Source of the DNA: Cellulophaga tyrosinoxydans
GTDB taxonomy: Bacteria > Bacteroidota > Bacteroidia > Flavobacteriales > Flavobacteriaceae
DNA: 64,000 bases
Assembly (NCBI RefSeq): GCF_900176415.1
Contig: NZ_FWXO01000005.1
Location: 170,414-234,413, forward strand
Reading direction: 5' to 3'
Shown here: one piece after another, positions 9,131 to 19,324 of the stretch
How the letters are laid out: the number at the start of each line of letters is the position of its first letter
How positions within the stretch are numbered: the first letter of the stretch is position 1
The notes under the pieces: model-generated
The model's input: the letters and a program-made list of their open reading frames with translations, nothing else
What the model was told of the DNA's origin: nothing
The model's database searches: none
Position numbers and translations under genes: made by a program

Positions 9131-11506
9131 ATGAAACATAATATAGTTCTAAAAACAGTATTGATTAAATTTTTAATAATAGCTCAAAGTTTTAATTGTT
9201 CTGCTCAGTCGGTAGATTGGGGTAACTCAAAATGGATTTGGAGTTCAGAACAAAGTTCAGAAAATAACTGGTCTGTATTTAGAAAAAATATTCAATTAGA
9301 AAACGTCTCTTTCAATGAAGCTATTGCTGGCATTTCAGTTGATAGCAAATTTTGGCTTTGGATAAATGACGAAATGGTTGTTTTTGAAGGTGGAGTTTCT
9401 AGAGGACCAAGTCAAACAGGTAATTGGATAAGAAAGGATAGTATCACACCTGCAAATTCTTGGTACGAAACTATTGATATTAAACCGTATCTAAAAAAAG
9501 GAAAGAATACCATTGCGGTTTTAGTATGGTATTGGGGTAGAGAGACTTATAAAGGAACTCATATCGATAGTGGTAAAGCGGGCTTATTATTTAATGCTAA
9601 AATAGGAAGTGAAACCATAGTTTCAGATGCTAGTTGGAAATCAAGTTCACACCCTGGTTATGCTACAGAAAACTGTGTCGCAAGTAAATCACTTGTACAA
9701 TTCAATGTAAAATATAGTGCCAATAATGATTTGAAGGATTGGACTCAAAGTGCTTGGTATCTGCAAAATTTTAACGACAGTAATTGGAGTCCTGCTACAG
9801 TTTTGGCAAATGCAGGAGATGCCCCATGGTATGGATTGGAAGAAAATTATGTGCCAAGATTAATTAACCATGAACTAAAAGATTACGTAAACAATAAGGA
9901 ATTAAACTTACCATATGTAAGTAAAGGCGAAACAATTATTTGCAATTTACCTTTTAATATGCAAATTACACCTTATCTAGAAATAGAGTCTACAGAAGGA
10001 CAAGTCATTGAAATCACTACAGACAACCGATTAAATAAAATAAATGCTGAATATACAACCAAAGAAGGTGAACAACAATTTGAAAGTTTTTCATGGATGA
10101 ATGGGCATCAAGTAAAGTACACAATACCAGAAGGCGTTATTGTAAAAGCATTAAAATACCGTTGGATGAGTGTAGGACAAATGGCAGGAAATTTTGAGGC
10201 TAGTGATCCTTTTTACCAACGCATTTGGGATATGGGCAAAAACACCTTATTTGTATGTGCAAGAGACAATTTTATGGATTGTCCAGACAGAGAACGCGCC
10301 CATTGGATAGGTGATATTGCAGACCAGGCAGGCTATCTTTTTTATACTATGGATCAAACAGGACACCAACTATTAAAAAAATCAATTTTCACTACTATTA
10401 ATTTTAGTGAAGAAGGTGTTCTTGGAGCATTAGGTCCACTAAGAAACAGAGAATTGGTAGGGCAAAGTCTCCAATTTATCTCTCAAACCTTAGGTTTATA
10501 TTACATTAATACAGGAGATAAGGAAACTATTGCAAAGGCATACCCTTATGTAAAAACATACCTCTCTTTATTTGAAATGGGAGCCAATGGTTTACCAAAA
10601 TACCGAAACAAACAAAGCCCAGATGCCTGGGATTGGGTCGATTGGGGCGTGAAAGAAACAGTTGACACAGAGCCAATTCAGGCTGCATTTTATTATATGG
10701 CACTTGTAAAGGCTAAAGAAATTGCTATGTTGTTGGGAAAATTAGAAGATATTGATTGGTATAACTATCGTATAAATTCCATTAAAGCAAATTATGATAA
10801 AGTATTTTGGATAGGTGGTTTTTATAGTTCTGATGCATCAAAATTAAAGGACGATAGGGCCAATGGTATAGCTATTTTATCAGGTCTTGCAGATCCTAAA
10901 AATTACAATAAAATTATAGAGAATGTTTTAATTCCAAATCGTTTTAGCAGCCCTCATTTTGAATGGATGGTTGAAGAGGCCATGTGTGTGGCAGGGAATT
11001 ACGAAGCGGCACTTGATAGAATGAAAGTTCAATACCAACCTCAAATGGAGAATAAAAGTTTAACCACTTTGTTTGAAATGTTTCCAAAAGGAGGTAGCTA
11101 TAACCACGCTTGGAATGCCCCCAATACAATCTTATCCAAACACATTGCAGGAATTCAACCTTTAGAACCGAGATGGGATACATTTGAGGTAATGCCAAAC
11201 TTAGTGCATCTAACTTTTTTAAACGAAATTGTACCTACTGTAAAAGGGGACATTAAGGTAGAAATGAAAAAAGATGATAAAACCTTTAGTTTGAATTTGA
11301 ATGCCCCTAAGGACACAAAAGCCATTCTTGGAATTCCAAAAAACGATAAAAAGATAAACGGAATTTCTCTGAACGGCACCATAATTTGGCAAAAAGGAAA
11401 AGCTAAAAAGAACAAAGAAGTTATAGGAATTCAAGAAGACGACAAATATGTGAAAGTTGAAGTAACATCAGGGAAACATCAATTAAAAGCTAGCTATGAA
11501 AATTAA
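9131..11506 (+). CDS. GH78-like alpha-L-rhamnosidase, short form
   Basis: Exported protein of 791 aa with a beta-sandwich N-terminus (sugar-binding type, about residues 30-330), an (alpha/alpha)6 barrel (about 350-700) and a C-terminal beta domain. The acid motif is DCPDRERAHWIGD with Glu388, the spacing seen in the DCPxRE type of GH78 enzymes, distinct from the two larger copies at 581 and 3368. The likely base is Glu649 in TLFEMF, which replaces WERW. The signal peptide ends either as a lipobox-like SFNC or after CSAQ, so anchoring is uncertain. It is not a recent duplicate of the other two and probably covers another linkage. It is translationally linked to the preceding sulfatase (zero spacing). 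Confidence 0.8.
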   Translation: MKHNIVLKTVLIKFLIIAQSFNCSAQSVDWGNSKWIWSSEQSSENNWSVFRKNIQLENVSFNEAIAGISVDSKFWLWINDEMVVFEGGVSRGPSQTGNWIRKDSITPANSWYETIDIKPYLKKGKNTIAVLVWYWGRETYKGTHIDSGKAGLLFNAKIGSETIVSDASWKSSSHPGYATENCVASKSLVQFNVKYSANNDLKDWTQSAWYLQNFNDSNWSPATVLANAGDAPWYGLEENYVPRLINHELKDYVNNKELNLPYVSKGETIICNLPFNMQITPYLEIESTEGQVIEITTDNRLNKINAEYTTKEGEQQFESFSWMNGHQVKYTIPEGVIVKALKYRWMSVGQMAGNFEASDPFYQRIWDMGKNTLFVCARDNFMDCPDRERAHWIGDIADQAGYLFYTMDQTGHQLLKKSIFTTINFSEEGVLGALGPLRNRELVGQSLQFISQTLGLYYINTGDKETIAKAYPYVKTYLSLFEMGANGLPKYRNKQSPDAWDWVDWGVKETVDTEPIQAAFYYMALVKAKEIAMLLGKLEDIDWYNYRINSIKANYDKVFWIGGFYSSDASKLKDDRANGIAILSGLADPKNYNKIIENVLIPNRFSSPHFEWMVEEAMCVAGNYEAALDRMKVQYQPQMENKSLTTLFEMFPKGGSYNHAWNAPNTILSKHIAGIQPLEPRWDTFEVMPNLVHLTFLNEIVPTVKGDIKVEMKKDDKTFSLNLNAPKDTKAILGIPKNDKKINGISLNGTIIWQKGKAKKNKEVIGIQEDDKYVKVEVTSGKHQLKASYEN

Positions 11507-11523
11507 AATTTAAGTCTTAGAAC

Positions 11524-14500
11524 ATGCTTAAACTAAACCAAAAAATAGTAACAATTGGATGTTTTTTTGCATTCATATCTGCAGTTTATGGTCAACGCAT
11601 TGAAACCAATTTTAACAATAACTGGAATTTCGTTTTAGAAGATAATTTATCATTTTCTCGAGGAAATTTTGATGACTCTAAATGGCAAACCCTAAATATC
11701 CCACACGATTGGTCGTTCGAAAAAGGCGTTAGAGACGGTGGCGATCAAGGTCAAGGTGGCGGTTATCACGATGGTGGTATTGGCTGGTACCGTAAACAAT
11801 TCAATGTGAAAAAAGAAAGTCTTTTTAAAACCACCTACGTTAATTTTGATGGTGTGTATATGAATAGTGAGGTGTGGGTGAATGGTCATTATTTAGGTAA
11901 AAGACCTTATGGTTATATTAGTTTTCGCTACGATATATCAAAGCATTTAAAAGCTGGTATAAATACCATTGCAGTAAGAGTTGATAACTCTTTAGAACCT
12001 TCTGCTCGTTGGTATCATCCTTGTGGTATTTATGCGCCCGTTAGTTTAATTGAAGTGAATAAATCACATATTGCGCCCAATGGGGTGTTTATTAGAACGC
12101 CAGAAATTGAACCGTCTCAAGCTACTGTGCAAGTTAATGTTGATTATGTAAATATTTCAGAAAATCTGGAATGTAAAGTCAGTGTATTATCTTCTGAAGG
12201 AACGGTTTTAAAAACAACCTCTCAAAACATAAACGAAACGAAAAGTACCATAAGTCTTCAAATAGAAAATCCTATTTTATGGAGTCCTGAAACACCTGTG
12301 TTGTACAAATTACGCACTCAAATTATAAAAAATAAGCAGGTATTAGACGAAGTAGAAACCATTTTTGGTTTTAGAACTGTAGCATGGAAAACCGAAACAG
12401 GCTTTTGGTTGAATGGCGAAAATGTTAAATTAAAGGGCGTTTGTGAACATTGGGAAGGTGGCCCTGTTGGAGGCGCATGGACTAAACCTATGCTACGCTG
12501 GAAATTGCAATTATTAAAAGATATGGGCATCAATGCCATTCGTCCGTCGCACAATCCAACGCCACCTATATTTTATGATATCTGTGATGAAATTGGGTTG
12601 TTGGTTATGGATGAAATTTTTGATGGGTGGCACAAAAAAGCACCCGAAGATTACGGAAAACAAGCTTTTGATGTGTGGTGGCAACGCGATATGCAAGAAT
12701 GGATTACCAGAGACCGCAACCATCCAAGTGTTTTTATTTGGAGTTTGGGTAATGAAACACACGGCGACATTGCACCTGAGTTAGTGAAATTTGGTAAAAG
12801 TTTAGACTCAACACGATTATTTTCTTCAGGAGCTGGTAATCCTGAGGATATGGAAATTACAGGCATTAATGGTGGTTCAGAAACCCAATCGTTTATAGAA
12901 TCGGCTCGTTTTGATAAGCCTTTTGTTTCAACCGAAGCACCACATACTTGGCAAACAAGAGGTTATTACAGAACACATACTTGGTGGCGCGATAACGAAT
13001 TACCAGGTACTTTTGAATTACCCAATTTAACCGAAAAAGAAATCTTTTTTTATGAAGGTTTAGATCCTAAAAAATGGAAAAACAGAAAACAGCGTTTTAA
13101 TTCATCGTATGATAATGCCACGGTAAGAATTTCAGCTAGAAAAAATTGGGAAGTGATGCGCGATACGCCTTGGCATAGTGGACATTTTCGTTGGACGGGT
13201 TTCGATTATTATGGCGAGGCAGGATTGGTTCATGGCGGACTTCCTTTTAATTTGTTTATGGGTGGTGCGCTAGACGTTGCGGGTTTTGAAAAAGATTTGT
13301 ACTACTTCTATCAAAGTCAATGGACCAAAGAACCCATGGTGCATATCTTACCACATTGGACGCATCCTCGAATGAAAAAAGGAACCGTTATTCCAGTTTG
13401 GGTTTATTCAAATGCCGATGAAGTTGAATTTTTTTTAAACGGAAAATCGTTAGGTAAAGACAAACCCGGTACCGTTTGGAACGAGATGCAATGCGAATGG
13501 ATGGTACCTTACGAAGAAGGAAAGTTAGAGGCCGTAGCATATAAAAATGGGAAGGAAGTAAAAAGAACTGCTATGGTAACTAGTAAAGTACCTTCACAAC
13601 TAAAAAATAGTCTTACAAAGTTGGATGCTGAAGATGGGTTTAATGCAAGTTACATTTTAACTTCTGAAGCTTATGACACCAACAACACGCCGTATCCTTA
13701 TGGAGAGAGCAGAGTCTATTATGCCATTACAGGTGATTTGGAGAAAGTTTCCATGGAAAATGGAAATCCAATCGATTCCATTAGTCGCACAAAATCTGAT
13801 TTTAGAGCCTTATTTTTTGGGAAAGGACGCCTGTTTTTAAGAGAAAAGGACAATGCCAAAAAAGCATCGGTTATCACAGCTTCCATTTTAGGAGACAAAG
13901 CTTTATTTCTTTCCAATGAAATTACAATTGATGTAAAAGAAATAGCCATGATTGGCAAAACTTTAAAATCGAATTTCGAAATTTTATACACTACTAATGG
14001 AGCTGACCCCTTAAATGAAGGTGTAATTTATACGAAACCTTTCGAAGTAAAAGACAATATCACAGTTAAAGCCATAGTAAAACAGAATGGGAAATTGGTA
14101 TTAACCATGGAGGAAACTTTTGGTTCAAACGAAGGCCTTTTTTGGGGCGATGAACATTCAGCAGATACGTGGAAAGGTCGTGGTGTTAATATTTCCGCAG
14201 AAGAAGCCATTTTAACAGGTGGGGCACAAGCCAGTAACGATGCGCAACATTTTAAAGGAACTGGTTTTGTAAAATTTGATAATAAAGAAGGGAGCATCAC
14301 TTTTTATCAAGAAAACGATGGTGAAGCGGGCGATTTTAGTATCCGATTTAGATATATGCATAATGATAGGGTTAAGCAATATCCAATGAAATTATTTGTA
14401 AATGATACCTACGTCAAGACCTTTGAATTTAAGGCTACTGGCGGATGGATTCAAAATTGGGGATTTGTAAATACAATCGTAGTGTTTAAGTCGGGTGCCA

Positions 14501-14565
14501 ATAGCATTAGGCTAGAAACAACTGGTGAAAGCGGGCCTTTCATTGATGAAATGTTTGTGGATTAA
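11524..14565 (+). CDS. GH2 glycosidase with chitobiase-like and CBM-like C-terminal domains
   Basis: Retaining beta-glycosidase of family GH2 (beta-galactosidase, glucuronidase or xylosidase type). After a signal peptide (AVYGQ) come the three GH2 N-terminal sandwich/barrel domains; the barrel starts around residue 300 with the conserved IRPSHNPTPP strand. The acid/base is Glu411 in SLGNETHG and the likely nucleophile is Glu471 in STEAPHTW. Additional parts follow: a chitobiase/Fn3-associated segment around residues 800-860 (YTTNGADPLNEG) and a final ~135-residue beta domain from about 877 that looks like a CBM6/CBM35-type module. In an ulvan-type locus a GH2 would remove xylose or galactose-like side residues, or a beta-linked uronate; which one is not visible. 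The family is certain, the substrate is not. Confidence 0.88.
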   Translation: MLKLNQKIVTIGCFFAFISAVYGQRIETNFNNNWNFVLEDNLSFSRGNFDDSKWQTLNIPHDWSFEKGVRDGGDQGQGGGYHDGGIGWYRKQFNVKKESLFKTTYVNFDGVYMNSEVWVNGHYLGKRPYGYISFRYDISKHLKAGINTIAVRVDNSLEPSARWYHPCGIYAPVSLIEVNKSHIAPNGVFIRTPEIEPSQATVQVNVDYVNISENLECKVSVLSSEGTVLKTTSQNINETKSTISLQIENPILWSPETPVLYKLRTQIIKNKQVLDEVETIFGFRTVAWKTETGFWLNGENVKLKGVCEHWEGGPVGGAWTKPMLRWKLQLLKDMGINAIRPSHNPTPPIFYDICDEIGLLVMDEIFDGWHKKAPEDYGKQAFDVWWQRDMQEWITRDRNHPSVFIWSLGNETHGDIAPELVKFGKSLDSTRLFSSGAGNPEDMEITGINGGSETQSFIESARFDKPFVSTEAPHTWQTRGYYRTHTWWRDNELPGTFELPNLTEKEIFFYEGLDPKKWKNRKQRFNSSYDNATVRISARKNWEVMRDTPWHSGHFRWTGFDYYGEAGLVHGGLPFNLFMGGALDVAGFEKDLYYFYQSQWTKEPMVHILPHWTHPRMKKGTVIPVWVYSNADEVEFFLNGKSLGKDKPGTVWNEMQCEWMVPYEEGKLEAVAYKNGKEVKRTAMVTSKVPSQLKNSLTKLDAEDGFNASYILTSEAYDTNNTPYPYGESRVYYAITGDLEKVSMENGNPIDSISRTKSDFRALFFGKGRLFLREKDNAKKASVITASILGDKALFLSNEITIDVKEIAMIGKTLKSNFEILYTTNGADPLNEGVIYTKPFEVKDNITVKAIVKQNGKLVLTMEETFGSNEGLFWGDEHSADTWKGRGVNISAEEAILTGGAQASNDAQHFKGTGFVKFDNKEGSITFYQENDGEAGDFSIRFRYMHNDRVKQYPMKLFVNDTYVKTFEFKATGGWIQNWGFVNTIVVFKSGANSIRLETTGESGPFIDEMFVD

Positions 14566-14575
14566 TGATAGCTTT

Positions 14576-15760
14576 ATGAGAAATAAATTAACATTTTATA
14601 AAAATATTGTAGCTGTTCTTTTAATTGGTGCCTACAGTAATCTTTGGGCACAGAATAACAGTGAAAAAGTAAGTATTATAGATTATAAAGTATTAGAAGA
14701 ACAACGCATATTAATCAAAAATCTTGACTACAAGGCACTAGAGGGTTATAATAAATTAATAAAGAAAGCGAACCAATTATTAAAAATTGAAGGGTTTTCA
14801 GTAGTCAATAAAGTTAGTGTTCCACCTAGTGGAAGCAAACATGATTATATGAGTATTGGACCTTATTGGTGGCCGAATCCAGAAACTTCTGATGGCTTGC
14901 CTTATATTAGAAAAGACGGAGAAATAAATCCTGAAGCGCGAAATAATTTCACAGATTTTATAGCAATTGAAAACTTTATTGAAACTATAAAAACTTTAAG
15001 TAATGCCTATTATTATAGTGGAGAAAAGAAATATGTAGATAAAAATTTAGAGTTAATTACTACATGGTTTTTAAATGATGATACCAAAATGAATGCTAAT
15101 GTTAGCTATGGTCAGTACATTCCTGGACAATCAGAGGGTAGGTGTTTTGGTATCATTGAATTTGTAAGAATTATAGAAGTAATAAAATTTCTAGAGTTAG
15201 CGAAAGATAGAGATGTTTTGGATAAAAAAACAGAAGAAGGCATGTTTATTTGGTTTACTCAATATAGTAATTGGTTAAAAAACAGTGAATTAGGTAAGGA
15301 AGAGGCAACCAGGGATAATAATCATGGTACCTATTATGATGTTCAACTACTTAGTATTTTGGTCTACTTAAATAAGATTGAAGAAGTTAAAGAATACCTC
15401 TCAACAATAACAAAAGATAGAATTTTTAGTCAAATAGAGCCAGATGGCAGTCAACCACTCGAATTAGCTAGAACAAAATCATTTTCCTATTCTACAATGA
15501 ATTTACATGGGTTTTTGGAATTAGCGCGCTTGGGTCAAAAAGTTGGTGTAAATCTTTGGGATCTGGCATCGGAAGATGGTAGAAGTATAAAAAAAGGATA
15601 TCAATATATGCTGCCTTACTTAATGAACGAAAAAAAATGGGAACACCAGCAAATTGAGGATAGAAAACATTCTGAAGAAAAATTAATATCAGATTTGAAA
15701 TATGCTTGTGAAATATTTAATGACAAGACTTTTGATAAAGCGCTTCAGCAGTTCAATTAG
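14576..15760 (+). CDS. Alginate-lyase-fold protein (PF05426; PL38-like)
   Basis: Exported 394-aa protein with the (alpha/alpha) toroid signature of the alginate_lyase Pfam family. Visible motifs are SIGPYWWPNP near the start, YGQYIPGQSEGRC, the catalytic-type DNNHGTYYDVQ (Asn-His and Tyr as in PL5/PL38 lyases) and DGSQPLELARTKSFSYST. This group acts on uronic acids: beta-elimination in glucuronan, mannuronan or ulvan-like chains. I chose the ATG at 14576 because it opens a proper signal peptide (cut near NLWAQ); an earlier in-frame ATG at 14525 lies inside the GH2 gene. Its presence in a locus otherwise devoted to rhamnose and sulfate suggests it opens uronate linkages of the same polymer. 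PL38 membership is from memory of family motifs. Confidence 0.75.
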   Translation: MRNKLTFYKNIVAVLLIGAYSNLWAQNNSEKVSIIDYKVLEEQRILIKNLDYKALEGYNKLIKKANQLLKIEGFSVVNKVSVPPSGSKHDYMSIGPYWWPNPETSDGLPYIRKDGEINPEARNNFTDFIAIENFIETIKTLSNAYYYSGEKKYVDKNLELITTWFLNDDTKMNANVSYGQYIPGQSEGRCFGIIEFVRIIEVIKFLELAKDRDVLDKKTEEGMFIWFTQYSNWLKNSELGKEEATRDNNHGTYYDVQLLSILVYLNKIEEVKEYLSTITKDRIFSQIEPDGSQPLELARTKSFSYSTMNLHGFLELARLGQKVGVNLWDLASEDGRSIKKGYQYMLPYLMNEKKWEHQQIEDRKHSEEKLISDLKYACEIFNDKTFDKALQQFN

Positions 15761-15797
15761 AGGAAGAAAAAGCTTTTAATTATTGAATTTAATAGTT

Positions 15798-18700
15798 ATG
15801 AAAAAAATAGTTATAATCCTATTGTGTTTGTTTTCTCTAGAAATTTCAGCCCAAAACCAGGCTTCTACGCTTGAAAATCAATTTGTATCTCCCCCAAACG
15901 AAGCAAAAGCTCGAACATGGTGGCACTGGATTAGTGGAAACGTATCTAGATCTGGTATAACAAAAGATTTAGAAGCCATGAAACAAGTGGGCATTCAAGA
16001 AGCGCAATTGTTTAATGTGCATTTAGGTTTCCCAGAAGGTCCTGTAGAATATTTAAGCGAGGAGTGGTTAGATTTATTTCATTTTGCAGCTCAAGAAGCT
16101 AAACGATTGGGCTTAGAATTGACATTTCATAATGGTCCTGGTTGGTCTTCTTCTGGAGGACCTTTGGTAACCCCTGAAAATGCGATGCAAACGGTCGTTT
16201 TTAGTGAGCTAACTGTTAAAGGTGGAAACAAATTTCATAGCGAATTACCCAAACCTGTAACAAAGTTTGATTTTTATAAAGATATTGCTGTTTTAGCGTT
16301 TCCAAAACCAAAAGATTCTTTAAAAATTGATGGTTTAGATTATAAGATTTTATCAAATAGAATTAGAAATCATTTATTGCCAGATACTAAAGAAATTTCT
16401 GAAGCTGCCATTGTAAAAAAAGAAAGCATTATTAATATCACTTCTAAGTTTTCTAGTGAAGGTGTTTTAGAATGGAATGTGCCAGAAGGTGAATGGATTA
16501 TTTTACGAATTGGTCATACTGCAAACGGCGCAAAAAATAGACCTGCACCAGCTGGTGGTCAAGGTTTAGAGGTCGATAAAATGTCTAAAACCGCTTTAGA
16601 TAATTATTGGAATGCTGGAATTCAACCTATTTTAAACAAATTAGGCGATTTAGTAGGCACTACGGTTAATAATTGTTTAATTGATAGTTATGAGGTTGGT
16701 TCGCAAAACTGGACAGCTGGTTTTGAACATGAATTCCAAAAATTAAGAGGCTATAGTTTACTATCTTATTTGCCAACATTTGCAGGGTATTATGTAGATA
16801 GTGGCGAAATTACAGAACGTTTTCAATGGGATTTTAGAAGAACCATTGGCGATTTAATTGCTGAAAATTATTATGGCCATTTTGCAGAATTGTGTCATAA
16901 AAACAACTTAAAATTTTCTGTAGAACCGTATTGGGGACCTTTTGATAATATGCAAGTAGGTGCCAAAGGAGATATTGTAATGTGTGAGTTTTGGAGTGGA
17001 GGTTATCCATTTTTTGATTCTTCTAAATTTGTATCATCCATTGCGCATTTAAATGGAAGTAAAATTGTAGGTGCAGAGTCTTTTACCGGAATTGGTGGTT
17101 GGGATAAACATCCTGCAACTATAAAATCTATTGGAGACAAAGCTTGGGCAGAAGGTATTACACGTTTTATTTTTCATACCTATGTGCATCAACCTTGGGA
17201 TATTGCTCCTGGCTTGGCGTTAAGTTACCACGGTTTTGATTTTAATCGTTTAAATACCTGGTGGACACAAAGTAAATCGTATTTAGATTATATTGCCAAA
17301 TCACAATACTTATTGCAGCAAGGAAATAATGTGGCAGATGTGTTATTTTTCACGGGAGATTCTTCTCCAAATACCGCTTTTTTATTGCCAGAACTTAAAA
17401 AATCGGGGTATGATTACGATTTAATTGGTGCGAATAAATTGGCGGAATTAAGTGTGAAGGACGGAAAAATCCTAACAAAATTTGGTGTTGTTTATGAAGT
17501 ATTATTACTACCAAAAAGCGATTGGATAACAGCTGAAACCTTAAAAATAATAGCCTCTTTGGTTGATAAAGGCGCAAAAGTGATTGGAGCAAAACCAACT
17601 CAATCGCCAAGTTTAACCAATTATCCGCAAAATGATGCTTATATTAAAACCACAGCCCAAACGCTTTGGGGTAGCAATCTCATACAAGATATTTCTGTAG
17701 AAGACTTCCTAAATAATAATAAGATTTCTCCAGATTTTTCTATTGAAGAAGGAAATGCAGCGGACATCAGTTTTATCCATAGAAAAACAGCAAATGCAGC
17801 TATTTATTTTATAGCCAATGCAAAAAAAGAAAGCATCACTTTTACAGCTCGTTTTAGAATATTAAACAAACAACCTGAATTGTGGAATTCGGAAACGGGA
17901 GAAATTAAAGAATTAGCGGTTTGGCAAACAAATGCCGACGGCACAACTAGCATTCCGTTAACTTTAGATAGTGAAGCTTCTGTTTTTGTTGTTTTTAGAG
18001 AGAATTTAGCAAGCGAAAGTCATATTGTAAAAGCGAATATGAGCTTAGAAAAACCCCAAGCAGTTCCCTTATCCAATTTAAAAATATTAAAAGCTGAATA
18101 TGGAAATTTCTTGCAAGAAGGTTTAATAGATATAACAGATAAAGTAGTTAAAGAAGTACATAATGGAAAGTTAAATTTTCAAATGTCTAGAGGTTTTTGC
18201 GATTGTGACCCAGCTATGGGCTATGTAAAAGAATTCCGATTAGCATATCAAATTGGTGATGAAATCAAATACATTCACGCAGAAGAAAGAGAGTTTATTA
18301 CGATTGATGCAGGGAATAAAGAACTCAAAATAATTTCGGCAATATTTGGTAAATTTAAACCTGAAACCACGGGTGTACCTAAAAACTTTGAAGCGTTTGA
18401 TGTTACTGAAAAGATTAAAAAACAGGTGGCTTCTGAAATTTATAATATCAAAATTTCAGATGATTTAGTTGAAGGAAAACCTCTGAAAAACGAAAATAAT
18501 TTCTTGAAAATTACCTTTGAAACAGATGGGAACACAAGAACTTCAATTGTTTCTGAAGGAGAATTTTTAAATCTGGATACATCTATTTCTTCCTCAGAAA
18601 TTTATATAGAAAAAGGAAATACAATTTGGAAAACTCCTTTTTCCGGAGCCTTGTCTTATGAAACGAATGTAGGAACTTCAAAAAATGTTAAAGTAATAGT

Positions 18701-19274
18701 CCCAAAACCATTAGTGCTTTCTGAAAATTGGGAAGTGACTTTCCCTTTAAAAAATGGAACTTTAACAAAGAAAACATACAAGACATTGAACTCATGGTCT
18801 GAAGCTTCAGAAGAAGAAATTCGTCATTTTTCAGGAACAGCTGTTTATGAGAATACTTTCAATTTGGCAAAAAAGCACGTATCTAAAGAATATGCTTTAG
18901 AGTTAGATTTAGGAAGTGTAGCAATTATTGCAGAAGTTATTGTAAATGACCAAAAAGTAGCAACACTTTGGAAAACACCTTTTAGAATCAATATTGATGA
19001 TTATGTAAAAAAAGGTAGAAATAATCTAAAAATTAAAATCACCAATCTATGGGTAAACCGATTAATTGGTGATGAGAATTTTTTGTTAGACTTTGAACGC
19101 AACGGAGAAAAAATGAAAAGCTTGCCAGATTGGTTGCTAAATAATACGCAGCGTCCTTCAAATAGAACAACGTTCCCATCTTGGAAACATTGGAATAAAA
19201 ATGATGACTTGTTACCATCTGGGTTATTAGGTCCTGTGAAGATAAATGTATTAGCAGTTAAATCTTTGAACTAA
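15798..19274 (+). CDS. GH106 alpha-L-rhamnosidase
   Basis: Large (1158 aa) exported protein with the GH106 hallmark start PPNEAKARTWWHWISGNV and an N-terminal (beta/alpha)8 barrel, including HNGPGWSSSGGP and the later GAESFTGIGGWDKHP segment. The C-terminal galactose-binding-like domain at about 1010-1110 ends in the diagnostic NLWVNRLIGDENF. GH106 removes alpha-L-rhamnose by inversion, often from rhamnose linked to uronic acid. The ATG at 15798 is preferred over the TTG at 15783 because it begins the signal peptide (cut after EISAQ). It lies between the PF05426 lyase and a cluster of sulfatases. With three GH78 proteins this makes four rhamnosidases in the locus, pointing to several distinct rhamnosyl linkages or sulfation states. 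Confidence 0.88.
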   Translation: MKKIVIILLCLFSLEISAQNQASTLENQFVSPPNEAKARTWWHWISGNVSRSGITKDLEAMKQVGIQEAQLFNVHLGFPEGPVEYLSEEWLDLFHFAAQEAKRLGLELTFHNGPGWSSSGGPLVTPENAMQTVVFSELTVKGGNKFHSELPKPVTKFDFYKDIAVLAFPKPKDSLKIDGLDYKILSNRIRNHLLPDTKEISEAAIVKKESIINITSKFSSEGVLEWNVPEGEWIILRIGHTANGAKNRPAPAGGQGLEVDKMSKTALDNYWNAGIQPILNKLGDLVGTTVNNCLIDSYEVGSQNWTAGFEHEFQKLRGYSLLSYLPTFAGYYVDSGEITERFQWDFRRTIGDLIAENYYGHFAELCHKNNLKFSVEPYWGPFDNMQVGAKGDIVMCEFWSGGYPFFDSSKFVSSIAHLNGSKIVGAESFTGIGGWDKHPATIKSIGDKAWAEGITRFIFHTYVHQPWDIAPGLALSYHGFDFNRLNTWWTQSKSYLDYIAKSQYLLQQGNNVADVLFFTGDSSPNTAFLLPELKKSGYDYDLIGANKLAELSVKDGKILTKFGVVYEVLLLPKSDWITAETLKIIASLVDKGAKVIGAKPTQSPSLTNYPQNDAYIKTTAQTLWGSNLIQDISVEDFLNNNKISPDFSIEEGNAADISFIHRKTANAAIYFIANAKKESITFTARFRILNKQPELWNSETGEIKELAVWQTNADGTTSIPLTLDSEASVFVVFRENLASESHIVKANMSLEKPQAVPLSNLKILKAEYGNFLQEGLIDITDKVVKEVHNGKLNFQMSRGFCDCDPAMGYVKEFRLAYQIGDEIKYIHAEEREFITIDAGNKELKIISAIFGKFKPETTGVPKNFEAFDVTEKIKKQVASEIYNIKISDDLVEGKPLKNENNFLKITFETDGNTRTSIVSEGEFLNLDTSISSSEIYIEKGNTIWKTPFSGALSYETNVGTSKNVKVIVPKPLVLSENWEVTFPLKNGTLTKKTYKTLNSWSEASEEEIRHFSGTAVYENTFNLAKKHVSKEYALELDLGSVAIIAEVIVNDQKVATLWKTPFRINIDDYVKKGRNNLKIKITNLWVNRLIGDENFLLDFERNGEKMKSLPDWLLNNTQRPSNRTTFPSWKHWNKNDDLLPSGLLGPVKINVLAVKSLN

Positions 19275-19324
19275 AAAAAAATTATAACATTAATTGAATA
19301 ATAATAAAATCTAAAGAACTAAAA